DNA from: Mycobacterium sp. Aquia_213
Lineage (GTDB): Bacteria; Actinomycetota; Actinomycetes; Mycobacteriales; Mycobacteriaceae
Assembly: GCF_026625985.1 (NCBI RefSeq)
Contig: NZ_CP113116.1
Coordinates: 4,650,001-4,714,000 of the forward strand
Length of the DNA: 64,000 nt
Direction of reading: 5' to 3'
The notes under the pieces are model-generated. The model saw only the letters and a program-made list of their open reading frames with translations, did not search any database and had not been told where the DNA came from. A program made the translations under genes and the position numbers. This document shows positions 45,143 to 55,068 of the stretch, in pieces. Position 1 is the first letter of the stretch, and each line of letters begins with the position of its first letter.

Positions 45143-45775
45143 TTATTCCAAGGCCAAACTGGCCGCCAAGCGCCCCGGATCGACGTCCGCGTCGACCACC
45201 AGCCATCGCCCTCCCCAGCCCGCGTCGGCCAGGCCGGCGTACACCGCACGGGTGCGCTGCTGCAGCCCGTCGTCGCGTTCATAGCTGTCGCGTGGCCGGC
45301 CCGGATCGGACTCGGCCCGGCGCCTGGCCCGCTCGCCGGCGAGCTCGGCGGATACCCCGAGCAGCACCTGACAATCCGGGGCGGGCAGCCCGAGCCGCCG
45401 GAATTCCAGCTCGTGTACCCATGCGGCCGCGTCTCCGGCCGCGTCCTGGTGCAGGCGCGCGGCGCTGTAGGCGGCGTTGGAGGCGACGTAGCGATCGAGA
45501 ATCAGCACGTCGTGGTCGCGGCTCAAGGCACGGATGTCGTCGACCGCACCGGCGCGGTCGAGCGCGAAGAGCGTTGCCATCGCGTACACCGACGAGGCGA
45601 GGTCGCCGTGCTCGCCGTGCAGCGCCTCGGCGGCGATATCCGCGGTCACCGACTGCCCATAGCGCGGGAAGGCCATCGTCGCCACCGACTTGCCGGCGGC
45701 CTCAAAGGCCGAGCGCAGCCCGTCGGTCAGCGTCCGCTTGCCGGAGCCGTCGACGCCCTCGATCGCGATCAGCAC
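45143..45775 (-). CDS. tmk: thymidylate kinase
   Basis: This 210-aa P-loop kinase has MLIAIEGVDGSGKRTL (Walker A GVDGSGK at 7-13), the DRYVASNAAYS motif (dTMP binding, DRY) and a lid region ELAGERARRRAESDPGR. It phosphorylates dTMP to dTDP. The sequence matches Rv3247c, including AFPRYGQSVTADIAAEAL. The start is GTG 45775. It lies 31 bases after the sahH stop and ahead of mtrA (102-bp gap), so it may be transcribed with sahH, with mtrA having its own promoter. Confidence 0.95.
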   Translation of the reverse strand: MLIAIEGVDGSGKRTLTDGLRSAFEAAGKSVATMAFPRYGQSVTADIAAEALHGEHGDLASSVYAMATLFALDRAGAVDDIRALSRDHDVLILDRYVASNAAYSAARLHQDAAGDAAAWVHELEFRRLGLPAPDCQVLLGVSAELAGERARRRAESDPGRPRDSYERDDGLQQRTRAVYAGLADAGWGGRWLVVDADVDPGRLAASLALE

Positions 45776-45806
45776 GGCGCGAGCCTACCGAGCCCGCGGT
45801 CGCGGA

Positions 45807-47267
<1,461 letters not shown>

Positions 47268-47393
47268 GGCGTGTCTGTTCCTTCTGCGGCTCAGGGGCTC
47301 AAGGGTATGAGCGGACTACGTGGCTTTCGTTAGCTTGGGTACGCTCTTCCGCCACTGTAGTCGGCGGTCGAAAGCCCGCCAGGTCAGGGGACG

Positions 47394-48023
47394 TCAGGGG
47401 ACGTTGATGACGCCGTGACGCTCGGCAAAAGGCGTCATCAACCGCGCGAGATCGCGCGCCACGTCGTGGTCGGCCTCCGGCGGCATCGACACGTAACTCA
47501 AGGCCAACCGCACGATGGCGCGCGCCAGCACGCCGGCGTCCTCGTCGCTGGTCGCCACCCACGTGCTGGTCAATGCCGAGCTCAGCCGGGCCGAAGCGCG
47601 GGTGATGATCGGCGCACTGTCCGTGGTGATGAGCTGCAGCAGATCCGGCTTGGCGACACCGCTGAGCAGCGAGATCACCAGTGGGTCCGCCGCCGACTCG
47701 GCGAAGAAGGACCGGAAGCCCGCCAGGAAGGCTTCGAAGAAGTTGCCGACATTGGCGTCCAATGCGGCGTGGATGGCGTCCACCAGCCGATCGGCCAGGC
47801 GCAGGGCGTATCCCTGCGCCAGACCTTGCCGGGAGCCGAACTCGTTGTAGATCGTCTGCCGGCTGATGCCGGCGGCCCGGGCCACGTCCGAAAGCGTGAT
47901 GGCGGACCAGTCCCGCGTCAGCAGCAAGTCGCGCATCGCGTCCAGCACCGAGTTGCGCAGCAGATCTCGCGACGCCTCGGCGTAGGGAATCCGCTTCACA
48001 GGCGCGACAATAGCTGCTATCAC
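47394..48023 (-). CDS. TetR-family regulator linked to alkB (Rv3249c type)
   Basis: This 209-aa protein, from GTG 48023, has the TetR helix-turn-helix DWSAITLSDVARAAGISRQTIYNEFGSRQGL and a C-terminal ligand domain with FRSFFAESAADPLVISLL and the LSYVSMPPEADHD end. Start choice: GGAGGAG in the MIRU-like repeat lies about 8 bases upstream of GTG 48023, while GTG 47999 (MKRIPYAEAS) has no SD, and ATG 48056 lies inside the repeat. It is the last gene of the alkB-rubA-rubB set and probably represses it, as Rv3249c is placed to do. An imperfect inverted repeat upstream of alkB is the likely target. Confidence 0.85.
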   Translation of the reverse strand: MIAAIVAPVKRIPYAEASRDLLRNSVLDAMRDLLLTRDWSAITLSDVARAAGISRQTIYNEFGSRQGLAQGYALRLADRLVDAIHAALDANVGNFFEAFLAGFRSFFAESAADPLVISLLSGVAKPDLLQLITTDSAPIITRASARLSSALTSTWVATSDEDAGVLARAIVRLALSYVSMPPEADHDVARDLARLMTPFAERHGVINVP

Positions 48024-48068
48024 TGCGCCGCTCCTCCTCATCACGTCGTTCTGCATCGTCGCTGGCGG
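48024..48068 (-). repeat. MIRU-like repeat between rubB and the TetR gene
   Basis: On the minus strand the gap reads GCGACGATGCAGAACGACG and then GATGAGGAGGAGCGGCGCA, close to the copy at 44305-44353 (shared GCGACGATGCAGA and GGAGGAGCGGCGC). It fills the space from the rubB stop to the TetR start and supplies the ribosome binding site. Confidence 0.8.
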
Positions 48069-48251
48069 CTACGGCCGCGCTACCTCCACCATCTCGAAGT
48101 CGGACTTCGCCGCGCCGCAATCCGGGCAGCTCCAGTCGTCGGGAATCTCGTCCCACCGGGTGCCGGGGGCGATGCCGTCCTCGGGCCAACCCTTGGCCTC
48201 GTCGTACTCGAATCCGCACTGCACGCAGATAAAAAGCTTGTAGTCAGTCAT
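48069..48251 (-). CDS. rubB: rubredoxin RubB
   Basis: This 60-aa iron protein has the two rubredoxin knuckles CVQCG (YKLFICVQCGFEYDE) and CPDCG (WSCPDCGAAKSDFEMV), and the central GIAPGTRWDEIPDDW. The four cysteines bind one Fe and pass single electrons to AlkB. ATG 48251 overlaps the rubA stop (ATGA). It is the second of two rubredoxins, as in Rv3250c. The AlkG2-type spacing suggests it is the active electron donor. Confidence 0.95.
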   Translation of the reverse strand: MTDYKLFICVQCGFEYDEAKGWPEDGIAPGTRWDEIPDDWSCPDCGAAKSDFEMVEVARP

Positions 48252-48421
48252 CGGGTCACTCCCATCGTTTCGAAATCGGCCTTCTCGAGCACCGCACAAT
48301 CGGGGCAGCACCAGTCGTCGGGGATGTCACTGAACGGCGTGCCCGCGGGAAAGCCCTCCCGCGGAGCACCTTTCGTTTCGTCGTAGATGTAGTCGCAGCC
48401 GGGGCAGCGGTAGGCGGTCAT
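48248..48421 (-). CDS. rubA: rubredoxin RubA
   Basis: This 57-aa rubredoxin has knuckles CPGCDYIYDE and WCCPDCAVLEKADFE. The sequence between them (GFPAGTPFSDIPDDW) is standard. It overlaps both neighbours by 4 bases (ATGA at each junction), so alkB, rubA and rubB are translationally coupled. The extra Cys before the second knuckle (CCPDC) marks the AlkG1-type rubredoxin, which in other hosts does not replace the electron-donor type. Confidence 0.93.
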   Translation of the reverse strand: MTAYRCPGCDYIYDETKGAPREGFPAGTPFSDIPDDWCCPDCAVLEKADFETMGVTR

Positions 48422-49689
48422 GCCGAGGCCTTTTCGGAAGCCTTTTCGGAGGCCCCGTACTTCGCGAGCAGCTTCTCTCGCAGCCGCGGCTGCAGGTTGA
48501 CCCGGGTGATGTCGCCGTCGTAGTGCGCCAGCACCCGGTGGTCCATCACCTTGCGCCAGACCGGCGGGAGGTAGGTCAGCGCGATCATCGACGCGTACCC
48601 ACTGGGCAGGTTGGGCGAGCCCTCCATGCTGCGCAGCGTCTGGTAGCGCCGGGTGGGGTTGGCGTGGTGATCGCTGTGCCGCTGCAGGTGGTAGAGGAAC
48701 AGGTTGGTGACGATGTGGTCGGAGTTCCAGCTGTGCACCGGGGCACAACGCTCGTAGCGGCCGTTGGCATTCTTCTGCCGCAGTAGGCCGTAGTGCTCGA
48801 GGTAGTTGACGGTTTCCAGCAGTGAGAAGCCGAAGACCGCCTGGATGACGATGAACGGAATCACGCCGACGCCGAAGACCGCGATCAGCGCGCCGAACAG
48901 CACGGCCGACATGGCCCAGGCGTTGAGCACGTCGTTGGACGCATACGTCCTGGGGTCCCACGGACTCTTGCCGAGCCGGCGGATCCGCTGCGCCTCGAGA
49001 CGAACGGACGAGCGCAGGCTGCCGAACACGCTGCGGGGCAAGAACTCCCAGAAGGTCTCGCCGAAACGGGCCGACGCCGGGTCCTCGGGGGTGGAGACGC
49101 GCACGTGGTGACCGCGGTTGTGCTCGATGTAGAAGTGGCCGTAGGCGGTCTGCGCCAGGGTGATCTTGGACAGCCAGCGCTCCAGCGAGTCCTTCTTGTG
49201 CCCCATCTCGTGCGCGGTGTTGATGCCGACGCCGCCGAGCACCCCGACGGAGAGCGCGACGCCGATCTTGCCGACCCAGCTCAGGCCGCCGTCAAAGCCC
49301 AGCCATCCCAGGTCCGAAGCGGTGAACAGGTAGGCACCCATGACCACGCTCAGGTACTGGAACGGGATGTAGATGTAGGTGCAGTAGCGGTAGTACTTGT
49401 CGTTCTCCAGCCGCTCCATCACCTCGTCGGGCGGATTCTGACCGTCGGGCCCGAATCGCAGGTCCAGGATCGGCAGCAGGATGTACAGCAGGATCGGCCC
49501 GATCCACAGCGGGGCCTGGGCGGCGCCATGCCAGCCGAACTGATTCAACCCCCAGACGATCGGCAGCATCACGAACAATGCCGTCGGCGGGATCAGGCCC
49601 ATCAGCCATAGGTAGCGCTTCCTGTCGCGCCATTCGGTTGCACCGAGCTGTTGCGGCTCTTGTTGGGCCACCTGGATCTGAGTGGTCAT
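48418..49689 (-). CDS. alkB: alkane 1-monooxygenase AlkB
   Basis: This 423-aa integral membrane di-iron hydroxylase has the histidine motifs HEMGH (160-164), EHNRGHH (189-195) and LQRHSDHH (about 330), and the substrate-channel segment NTAHEMGHKKD. It hydroxylates the terminal carbon of medium-chain alkanes using electrons from rubredoxin. About six hydrophobic segments lie in the first 150 and around residue 260 (LIAVFGVGVIPFIVIQAVFGF). ATG 49689 follows GGAGG by 8 bases and starts MTTQIQ. An imperfect inverted repeat lies in the 98-bp upstream gap. Confidence 0.95.
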   Translation of the reverse strand: MTTQIQVAQQEPQQLGATEWRDRKRYLWLMGLIPPTALFVMLPIVWGLNQFGWHGAAQAPLWIGPILLYILLPILDLRFGPDGQNPPDEVMERLENDKYYRYCTYIYIPFQYLSVVMGAYLFTASDLGWLGFDGGLSWVGKIGVALSVGVLGGVGINTAHEMGHKKDSLERWLSKITLAQTAYGHFYIEHNRGHHVRVSTPEDPASARFGETFWEFLPRSVFGSLRSSVRLEAQRIRRLGKSPWDPRTYASNDVLNAWAMSAVLFGALIAVFGVGVIPFIVIQAVFGFSLLETVNYLEHYGLLRQKNANGRYERCAPVHSWNSDHIVTNLFLYHLQRHSDHHANPTRRYQTLRSMEGSPNLPSGYASMIALTYLPPVWRKVMDHRVLAHYDGDITRVNLQPRLREKLLAKYGASEKASEKASA

Positions 49690-49767
49690 ATGCCAAACCT
49701 CCTTGTGAGTCACACCACGTTGAGATTGGACAATACCGCCATCTGCGTCCTCTGTCTAGACAAAGGA

Positions 49768-49787
49768 CGCTATTTTGTAAAGTAGCG
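49768..49787. promoter_or_regulatory. imperfect inverted repeat ahead of alkB
   Basis: CGCTATTTTGTAAAGTAGCG is a 10+10 inverted repeat with two mismatched pairs. It lies 79-98 bases upstream of the alkB ATG and abuts the stop codon of the permease gene. A GTCTAGAC palindrome is found nearby (49754-49761). The linked TetR regulator is the probable ligand; inferred. Confidence 0.5.
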
Positions 49788-51263
49788 CTACGTCTTCTGC
49801 TCGACCTGCCGGCGGCCCTGCAGAGAGTGGCGGTATCCGTAGCCGAGATAAATCGCGGTCCCCACCACCAGCCACACGCCGAACCGGACCCAGGTCAGCG
49901 CGGTGAGGTTCACCATCAGCCAGACACACGCGCAGATCGACGCGATCGGAAGCACCGGCACCCACGGCGCCCGGAAGCCACGCTCCAGGTCCGGCCGGGT
50001 GCGGCGCAAGACGATGACCCCGGCCGATACCAGGACGAACGCGAACAGCGTTCCGACGTTGACCATCTCCTCGAGCTTGCTGATCGGGAACACCGACGCC
50101 GTCGCCGCGATCACCAGCGCGACCAGCACCGTGATCCGGACCGGCGTCCCGCGTGAGCTGGTCTTGGCCAACGACCGCGGCAACAACCCATCGCGCGCCA
50201 TCGCGAACAGCACCCGGCACCCCCCGAGCACCAACACCATCACCACGGTGGTCAGCCCGGCCAGCGCCCCGATGGCGATGATCTCGCTCGCCCATTGGAT
50301 CCCGTTCGCGGTGAACGCGGTGGCCAGGTTGGCCGGCTTGCCGCCGGGCATGGTCTTGAGCTGGGTGTAGGACACCATGCCCGACAACACGACGGAGACC
50401 GCGATGTAAAGGACGGTCACGACCGCCAGCGACGTCAGAATCCCGCGGGGCACGTCACGCTGGGGCCGTTTGGTCTCCTCGGCCATCGTGGCGACGATGT
50501 CGAAGCCGATGAACGCGAAGAACACGATCGATGCGCCGGCCAGCACGCCGTACCAGCCGTAGTGGCTGCTGTGCGCCCCGGTCAGCAGCGACAGCACCGA
50601 CTGGTTGATGCCGCTGGCCTCTTGGCCGGCTTCCGGCTTGGGGATGAACGGCGAGTAGTTGGATCCCTTGATGTAGAAGATGCCGACCACCACGACGAAG
50701 ATCACCACCGACACCTTGATCGCGGTGATCACCGCGGAAATCCGCGACGACACCTTGGTGCCCACGGCGACCAGCGTCGCCACCAGAAAGACGATCAGCA
50801 GCGCACCCCAGTCGAGGTCGACCGAGCCCAATTGGACTGTGCCGCCGGCGAATCCGAACACCGTACCCAGATAGCTGGACCAGCCTTTGGACACCACGGC
50901 GGCACCGATTGCCAATTCCAGCAACAGATTCCAGCCGATGATCCAGGCCAGGAACTCACCGAACGTGGCATAGGAGAAGGTGTACGCGCTGCCCGCGACG
51001 GGCAGAGTCGAGGCGAATTCGGCGTAGCACAGCGCGGCCAGCGCGCAGGTGACCGCGGCGATCACGAACGAAATCCAGATCGCCGGGCCGGTGATATCGC
51101 CGGCAGTCGATGCGGTGACCGTGAAGATGCCGGCGCCGATCACCACGGCCACCCCGAACACCGTCAGGTCCCACCAGGTGAGGACCTTGCGCAACCGGGT
51201 GTCTGGCTCGTCGGTGTCTTCGATGGACTGTTCGACTGACTTGGTGCGCCATCGGCTGGCCAT
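49788..51263 (-). CDS. APC-family amino-acid permease
   Basis: This 491-aa membrane protein has twelve hydrophobic segments and the APC signature VFGVAVVIGAGIFTVTASTAG in the first membrane helix, then GPAIWISFVIAAVTCALAALCYAEFAS and FIGFDIVATMAEETKRPQRDVPRGI (cationic-type loop). It imports amino acids, probably cationic, by proton symport. It matches Rv3253c. ATG 51263 follows GGGAGGG. It is upstream of alkB on the same strand, with a 98-bp gap that contains the alkB promoter, so the two may be separately transcribed. Confidence 0.92.
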   Translation of the reverse strand: MASRWRTKSVEQSIEDTDEPDTRLRKVLTWWDLTVFGVAVVIGAGIFTVTASTAGDITGPAIWISFVIAAVTCALAALCYAEFASTLPVAGSAYTFSYATFGEFLAWIIGWNLLLELAIGAAVVSKGWSSYLGTVFGFAGGTVQLGSVDLDWGALLIVFLVATLVAVGTKVSSRISAVITAIKVSVVIFVVVVGIFYIKGSNYSPFIPKPEAGQEASGINQSVLSLLTGAHSSHYGWYGVLAGASIVFFAFIGFDIVATMAEETKRPQRDVPRGILTSLAVVTVLYIAVSVVLSGMVSYTQLKTMPGGKPANLATAFTANGIQWASEIIAIGALAGLTTVVMVLVLGGCRVLFAMARDGLLPRSLAKTSSRGTPVRITVLVALVIAATASVFPISKLEEMVNVGTLFAFVLVSAGVIVLRRTRPDLERGFRAPWVPVLPIASICACVWLMVNLTALTWVRFGVWLVVGTAIYLGYGYRHSLQGRRQVEQKT

Positions 51264-51327
51264 ATGCCGCCCTCCCGTAAACCGTCAGAAAGCCATTGGA
51301 CCGCACAGTACTGGGTACTCCCCCGGG

Positions 51328-52743
51328 ATGCCGGAAAGCGCAGACACCCGAAAACACGCCGTCGTGATCGGCGCGAGCATCGCGGGTTTGTGTGCCGCGC
51401 GGGTGCTCGCGGACTGTTATTCCCAGGTCAGCGTCTATGAGCGGGACGAACTGCCGAACACCCCGGCAAACCGCGCGACGATTCCACAGGACCGGCATCT
51501 GCATTTGCTGATGGCGCGCGGGGCCAACGAATTCGACTCCCTGTTCCCCGGCCTGCTCAAGGACATGGCCGCCGCCGGTGTGCCCATGCTGGAAAACCGG
51601 CCGGACTGTATCCACTTGGGCGCCGCGGGCCATGTCCTCGGGACGGGCCAAACGCTGCGTGACGAGTTCACCGCGTACGTGCCCAGCCGCCCGCATCTGG
51701 AGTGGCAGTTGCGCACCCGCGTCCGCGACATCGACAACGTCGCGATCCTGCGGCGATCCGTCGCCGAACCCCGGTTCGACCCGGCCCGGCAGCGGGTGAC
51801 CGGAGTGCTACTGGACCCCGTCGACGGCGGCGAGCCGGAATTCGTTCCCGCCGACCTCGTCGTCGACGCGGCCGGTCGGGGCACTCGGCTGCCGGCGTGG
51901 TTGACGCAGTGGGGATATCGGCGTCCCACCGAGCAAACCCTGGACATCGGAATCAACTACGCCAGCCACCAGTTCCGCATCCCGGAGGGATTGATCGTGG
52001 AAAAGGTGGTGGTGGCCGGCGCCTCCCACGACCAGTCGCTGGGGATGGGCATGCTGTGCTACGAGGACGGCACCTGGGTGCTGACCACCTTCGGCGTGGC
52101 CGGCACGAAGCCGCCGACGACGTTCCCGGAAATGCTCGCGCTGGCCATCGAGCTGCTCCCGGCGCACTTCACCGAGGCGCTGACGCAGGCCAAACCCATT
52201 GGCGCGCCGGCATTTCACGCCTTTCCGGCCAGCAGATGGCGCCGCTACGACAAGCTGGACCGCTTCCCGGCCGGAATCATCCCCATCGGTGACGCCGTGG
52301 CCAGCTTCAATCCCACCTTCGGACAGGGCATGACGATGACGTCGCTGCAGGCCGGTCATCTGCGCCGCGCATTGCGATGCGCGGACGGCGACCTGGCCGG
52401 CGAACTCAGTCGGGCGACCGCCAAGACCACCTGGCCTGTCTGGACGATGAACGCGATCGGCGACGTGGCTTTTCACCACGCCGGCACCGACGAGCCGATC
52501 CCCTGGTGGTGGCGGCCGTCGGGAGCGCTGTTCGACCAATTCCTCGGGGCTGCCGAAACCGAACCCGTTCTCGCCGAATGGTTTTTGCGCCGCTTCTCAC
52601 TGCTCGACAGCCTCTATATGGTTCCGCCGCCGCGGATCATCGGCCGGGCCATCGCGCAAAACCTGCGGCTGTGGCGCCGTGAGCGCCGCGAGGCACGACA
52701 GCCCGCCAACCGGCGGGCCGTCACAAACCTACAGTCGCCCTGA
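51328..52743 (+). CDS. FAD-dependent monooxygenase (Rv3254 type)
   Basis: This 471-aa flavoprotein has an N-terminal Rossmann motif KHAVVIGASIAGLCAARVLAD, a conserved VDAAGRGTRLPAWL, and the late FAD motif GDAVASFNPTFGQGMTMTSLQAGHL. The group oxidises hydrophobic or polyketide-like substrates with NAD(P)H; the reaction is not known for Rv3254. The frame extends far upstream but ATG 51328 is the first start after the divergent permease gene (64-bp gap). Its 3' end overlaps manA by 23 bases on the opposite strand. Confidence 0.88.
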   Translation: MPESADTRKHAVVIGASIAGLCAARVLADCYSQVSVYERDELPNTPANRATIPQDRHLHLLMARGANEFDSLFPGLLKDMAAAGVPMLENRPDCIHLGAAGHVLGTGQTLRDEFTAYVPSRPHLEWQLRTRVRDIDNVAILRRSVAEPRFDPARQRVTGVLLDPVDGGEPEFVPADLVVDAAGRGTRLPAWLTQWGYRRPTEQTLDIGINYASHQFRIPEGLIVEKVVVAGASHDQSLGMGMLCYEDGTWVLTTFGVAGTKPPTTFPEMLALAIELLPAHFTEALTQAKPIGAPAFHAFPASRWRRYDKLDRFPAGIIPIGDAVASFNPTFGQGMTMTSLQAGHLRRALRCADGDLAGELSRATAKTTWPVWTMNAIGDVAFHHAGTDEPIPWWWRPSGALFDQFLGAAETEPVLAEWFLRRFSLLDSLYMVPPPRIIGRAIAQNLRLWRRERREARQPANRRAVTNLQSP

Positions 52744-53947
52744 ACAATTTGGCGGGCTGGTGCGCGACCAGTCCCACCGGGCCGTCGTCGGCCGCGACCC
52801 AGGCGGCCATCCCGCGCTCCAGCGTGAGTGACCCGGATTTCCCGTGCACGACCGCGGAACCCTCTGCGCACAACAAGATCTGGGGGCCGTCGTGGCTTGG
52901 TGACGCGTCGACCTCGTGGCCCAGATGCTCGCCCTCGAGGGTCAGCAGTGCGACCGCGAACTCGTCGGCCGGGGTGTCGTAGCTCAGCCCAAGCCCCTCG
53001 CGGTGGACGTGTGGCCGCAGCTGCGCCTCGGCCGTGGGCGTGAAGTCCAGCACCCGCAACAACTCAGGCACGTCGACGTGCTTGGGGGTCAGACCGCCGC
53101 GTAACACGTTGTCGGAGTTGGCCATAACCTCGATCGCGAAACCGCGCAGATAGGTGTGCAGGTTTCCGGCCGGAATGTAAAGCGCCTCGCCCGCGGCCAG
53201 GCTGATCCGGTTGAGCAACAACGACGCCAGCACCCCCGCGTCGCCGGGGTAGCGTTCGCCGAGTTCCAGCACGGTCTTGGCTTCGGCCTCGAATTCCGTT
53301 GCGCCGGAACTGACGTACTGAATCGCGCCGTCGATCACCGCGGACACCAGCACATCGATGTCGGGCTGCGGTGCGGTGATCCAGGTAGTGAACAGCGCAC
53401 GCAGACCGTCGGCGTCGGACTGGTCGTTCAGCAGTTCGATGTAGGGGTCGAGGTCGGTGACGGCCAACGCCCGCAGCAGCTCGATGGTGCGGGAAGCCTG
53501 ACGAAATCCGGCGAGCGCCTCGAACGAGTGCAGCGCCACCAACAATTCTGGCTTGTGCGACGTGTCGCGGTAATTGCGGACCGGCGAGGACACCGGAATG
53601 CCCAACTTTTCCTCGCGCAGGTAACCCTCGATCGCCTGTTCGGCACTGGGATGCGCCTGCAGCGACAGCGGTTCGTCGGCGGCGAGCACCTTAACCAAGA
53701 ACGGCAGCACGTCACCGAACCGGTCGCGCGACGCCGAGCCGAGCTGTCCCTCCGGATCGGCGGTCACCGCCTGCAGCAAGGAGACTTCACCCTTGTCGGT
53801 TTCCAGGAAGGCCGGGTCGCCCGGATGCGCGCCGAACCACAGCTCGGCCTCGGGGTGAGCCGCGGGCGACGGACGCCCGGTGAATTCGGCGATGGCCGTA
53901 CGCGACCCCCATGCGTACGTGCGTACAGCACCGCGAAGTACTTCCAC
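52721..53947 (-). CDS. manA: mannose-6-phosphate isomerase
   Basis: This 408-aa type I phosphomannose isomerase interconverts fructose-6-P and mannose-6-P at the entry of mannose metabolism. Visible are the zinc-site stretch LSLQAHPSAEQAIEGY (QAHP with the metal histidine) and KPELLVALHSFEALAGFR, the AGNLHTYLRG segment, VMANSDNVLRGGLTPKHVDVPELL and the EGSAVVHGKSG cupin strand. It matches Rv3255c. The start is GTG 53947. Downstream overlap with the monooxygenase gene is only in the last codons. It follows the TobH-like and pmmA genes in a mannose operon. Confidence 0.95.
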   Translation of the reverse strand: MEVLRGAVRTYAWGSRTAIAEFTGRPSPAAHPEAELWFGAHPGDPAFLETDKGEVSLLQAVTADPEGQLGSASRDRFGDVLPFLVKVLAADEPLSLQAHPSAEQAIEGYLREEKLGIPVSSPVRNYRDTSHKPELLVALHSFEALAGFRQASRTIELLRALAVTDLDPYIELLNDQSDADGLRALFTTWITAPQPDIDVLVSAVIDGAIQYVSSGATEFEAEAKTVLELGERYPGDAGVLASLLLNRISLAAGEALYIPAGNLHTYLRGFAIEVMANSDNVLRGGLTPKHVDVPELLRVLDFTPTAEAQLRPHVHREGLGLSYDTPADEFAVALLTLEGEHLGHEVDASPSHDGPQILLCAEGSAVVHGKSGSLTLERGMAAWVAADDGPVGLVAHQPAKLFRATVGL

Positions 53948-53955
53948 TTGTCTAT

Positions 53956-55068
53956 CTATCCCCGCACCAGTCGCAAGTAAACGGCGGCCATCTGCAGCCG
54001 AACGGCCAATACTGCCAGTTGCTGCTCGGCACGCCCGGCACCGGCTGGCTCGCGCGGACCCGCAGGTCCGGCTACGCCGTCCACGGTGTCGGACACATCG
54101 GGCACGTCCTGGGCCGCGATCAGGTAGACGTCGTCGAGCCCGGCAACCCGCGCGGCCGCCACCGTCCGGTCGCCGGACAGGGTCAGCGCCAGCACCCGCA
54201 ATCGCTGCGGCAACGGTCCGTCGATCTCCTCGTCGTGGAACAACGCATCCACCGACGACGGGCCCGCGCCGAACTCGGCGGGCTCCCGCAACGCCACCAC
54301 CGCATCCGACAGCCCGGTCGCCGCGACGACCTGGTGCGCGATCCGCAACAGGGCCGAACTGCCGTGCCGGGCCAGCGCCAGCGTGGCCGCACCGTCACCG
54401 GCCAGCGCGACCCGGTGATCGGACAGGCGCGAGGCAATGGTCTTGGCCGGGTTGGTGAACAGCTCGCGCCCGGCGCTGTTGCGCAGCGCCTCGGCATCCA
54501 GCTCGTCGGCGAGCGCCGGCACATCGATGTCCAGTCGCGGGTCCACCGTTTGCAGCGTGGCCAAGCCGGCGGCCAGATACCGGCACAATCCGAACTCGTC
54601 GGGAACCCACAACCGCGGTGCCAACACCGCGGCGCGGCCGGCCGTGGAATCGCGCAGCGGACCTTCGTACGGCGCGATGACGACCACCCGCGCGCCGCGA
54701 CGCACCCCGGTCGCGGCGGCACCGACGAGGGCCGGATCGCCGGGGTCGTCGCCCGCGACGACCAGGACATCGAGCGGACCCACCCACGGCGGGGCCTCGC
54801 TGAGGATCGCGATCGGCGCCGACGCCGCGCCGCCCTGCGTCGCGGCCAGCATCGTCCCGGCCGTCTCGGCGGTCCCCGGGCCGGCCACCCAGATCACGCT
54901 GCGCGGACGGTCGCCGGTGCGCAGCGAGTCCAACTCACCTTCGTCGGCCGCGGCGGCGATCGCGCGCACCTGAGCACCGGCCGACGAGGCGGACCGCAAC
55001 AGGCCCTGCCGGTCGGCGGCGATCAGGCCGTCGGTGTCTTCGAGATCGATCGCCCGGGTGTCGTTCAC
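53956..55068 (-). CDS. TobH-like / SIS-fold protein between pmmA and manA
   Basis: This 370-aa protein resembles bifunctional phosphoglucose/phosphomannose isomerases in fold (VIWVAGPGTAETAGTMLAATQGG, then GPLDVLVVAGDDPGDPALVGAAATGVRRGARVVVIAP) but lacks the usual catalytic SIS serine/threonine pattern. It is the TobH-type protein (Rv3256c). GTG 55068 overlaps the pmmA stop by 4 bases, so it is coupled to pmmA and lies just before manA (8-bp gap). A regulatory or structural role in mannose-6-phosphate supply is inferred from fixed linkage; the reaction is unproven. Confidence 0.8.
   Translation of the reverse strand: MNDTRAIDLEDTDGLIAADRQGLLRSASSAGAQVRAIAAAADEGELDSLRTGDRPRSVIWVAGPGTAETAGTMLAATQGGAASAPIAILSEAPPWVGPLDVLVVAGDDPGDPALVGAAATGVRRGARVVVIAPYEGPLRDSTAGRAAVLAPRLWVPDEFGLCRYLAAGLATLQTVDPRLDIDVPALADELDAEALRNSAGRELFTNPAKTIASRLSDHRVALAGDGAATLALARHGSSALLRIAHQVVAATGLSDAVVALREPAEFGAGPSSVDALFHDEEIDGPLPQRLRVLALTLSGDRTVAAARVAGLDDVYLIAAQDVPDVSDTVDGVAGPAGPREPAGAGRAEQQLAVLAVRLQMAAVYLRLVRG

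Noticed and set aside
47268..47393. Possible SAM or SAH riboswitch upstream of sahH
   Set aside because: I could not trace the conserved core of either class, and the leader is short.
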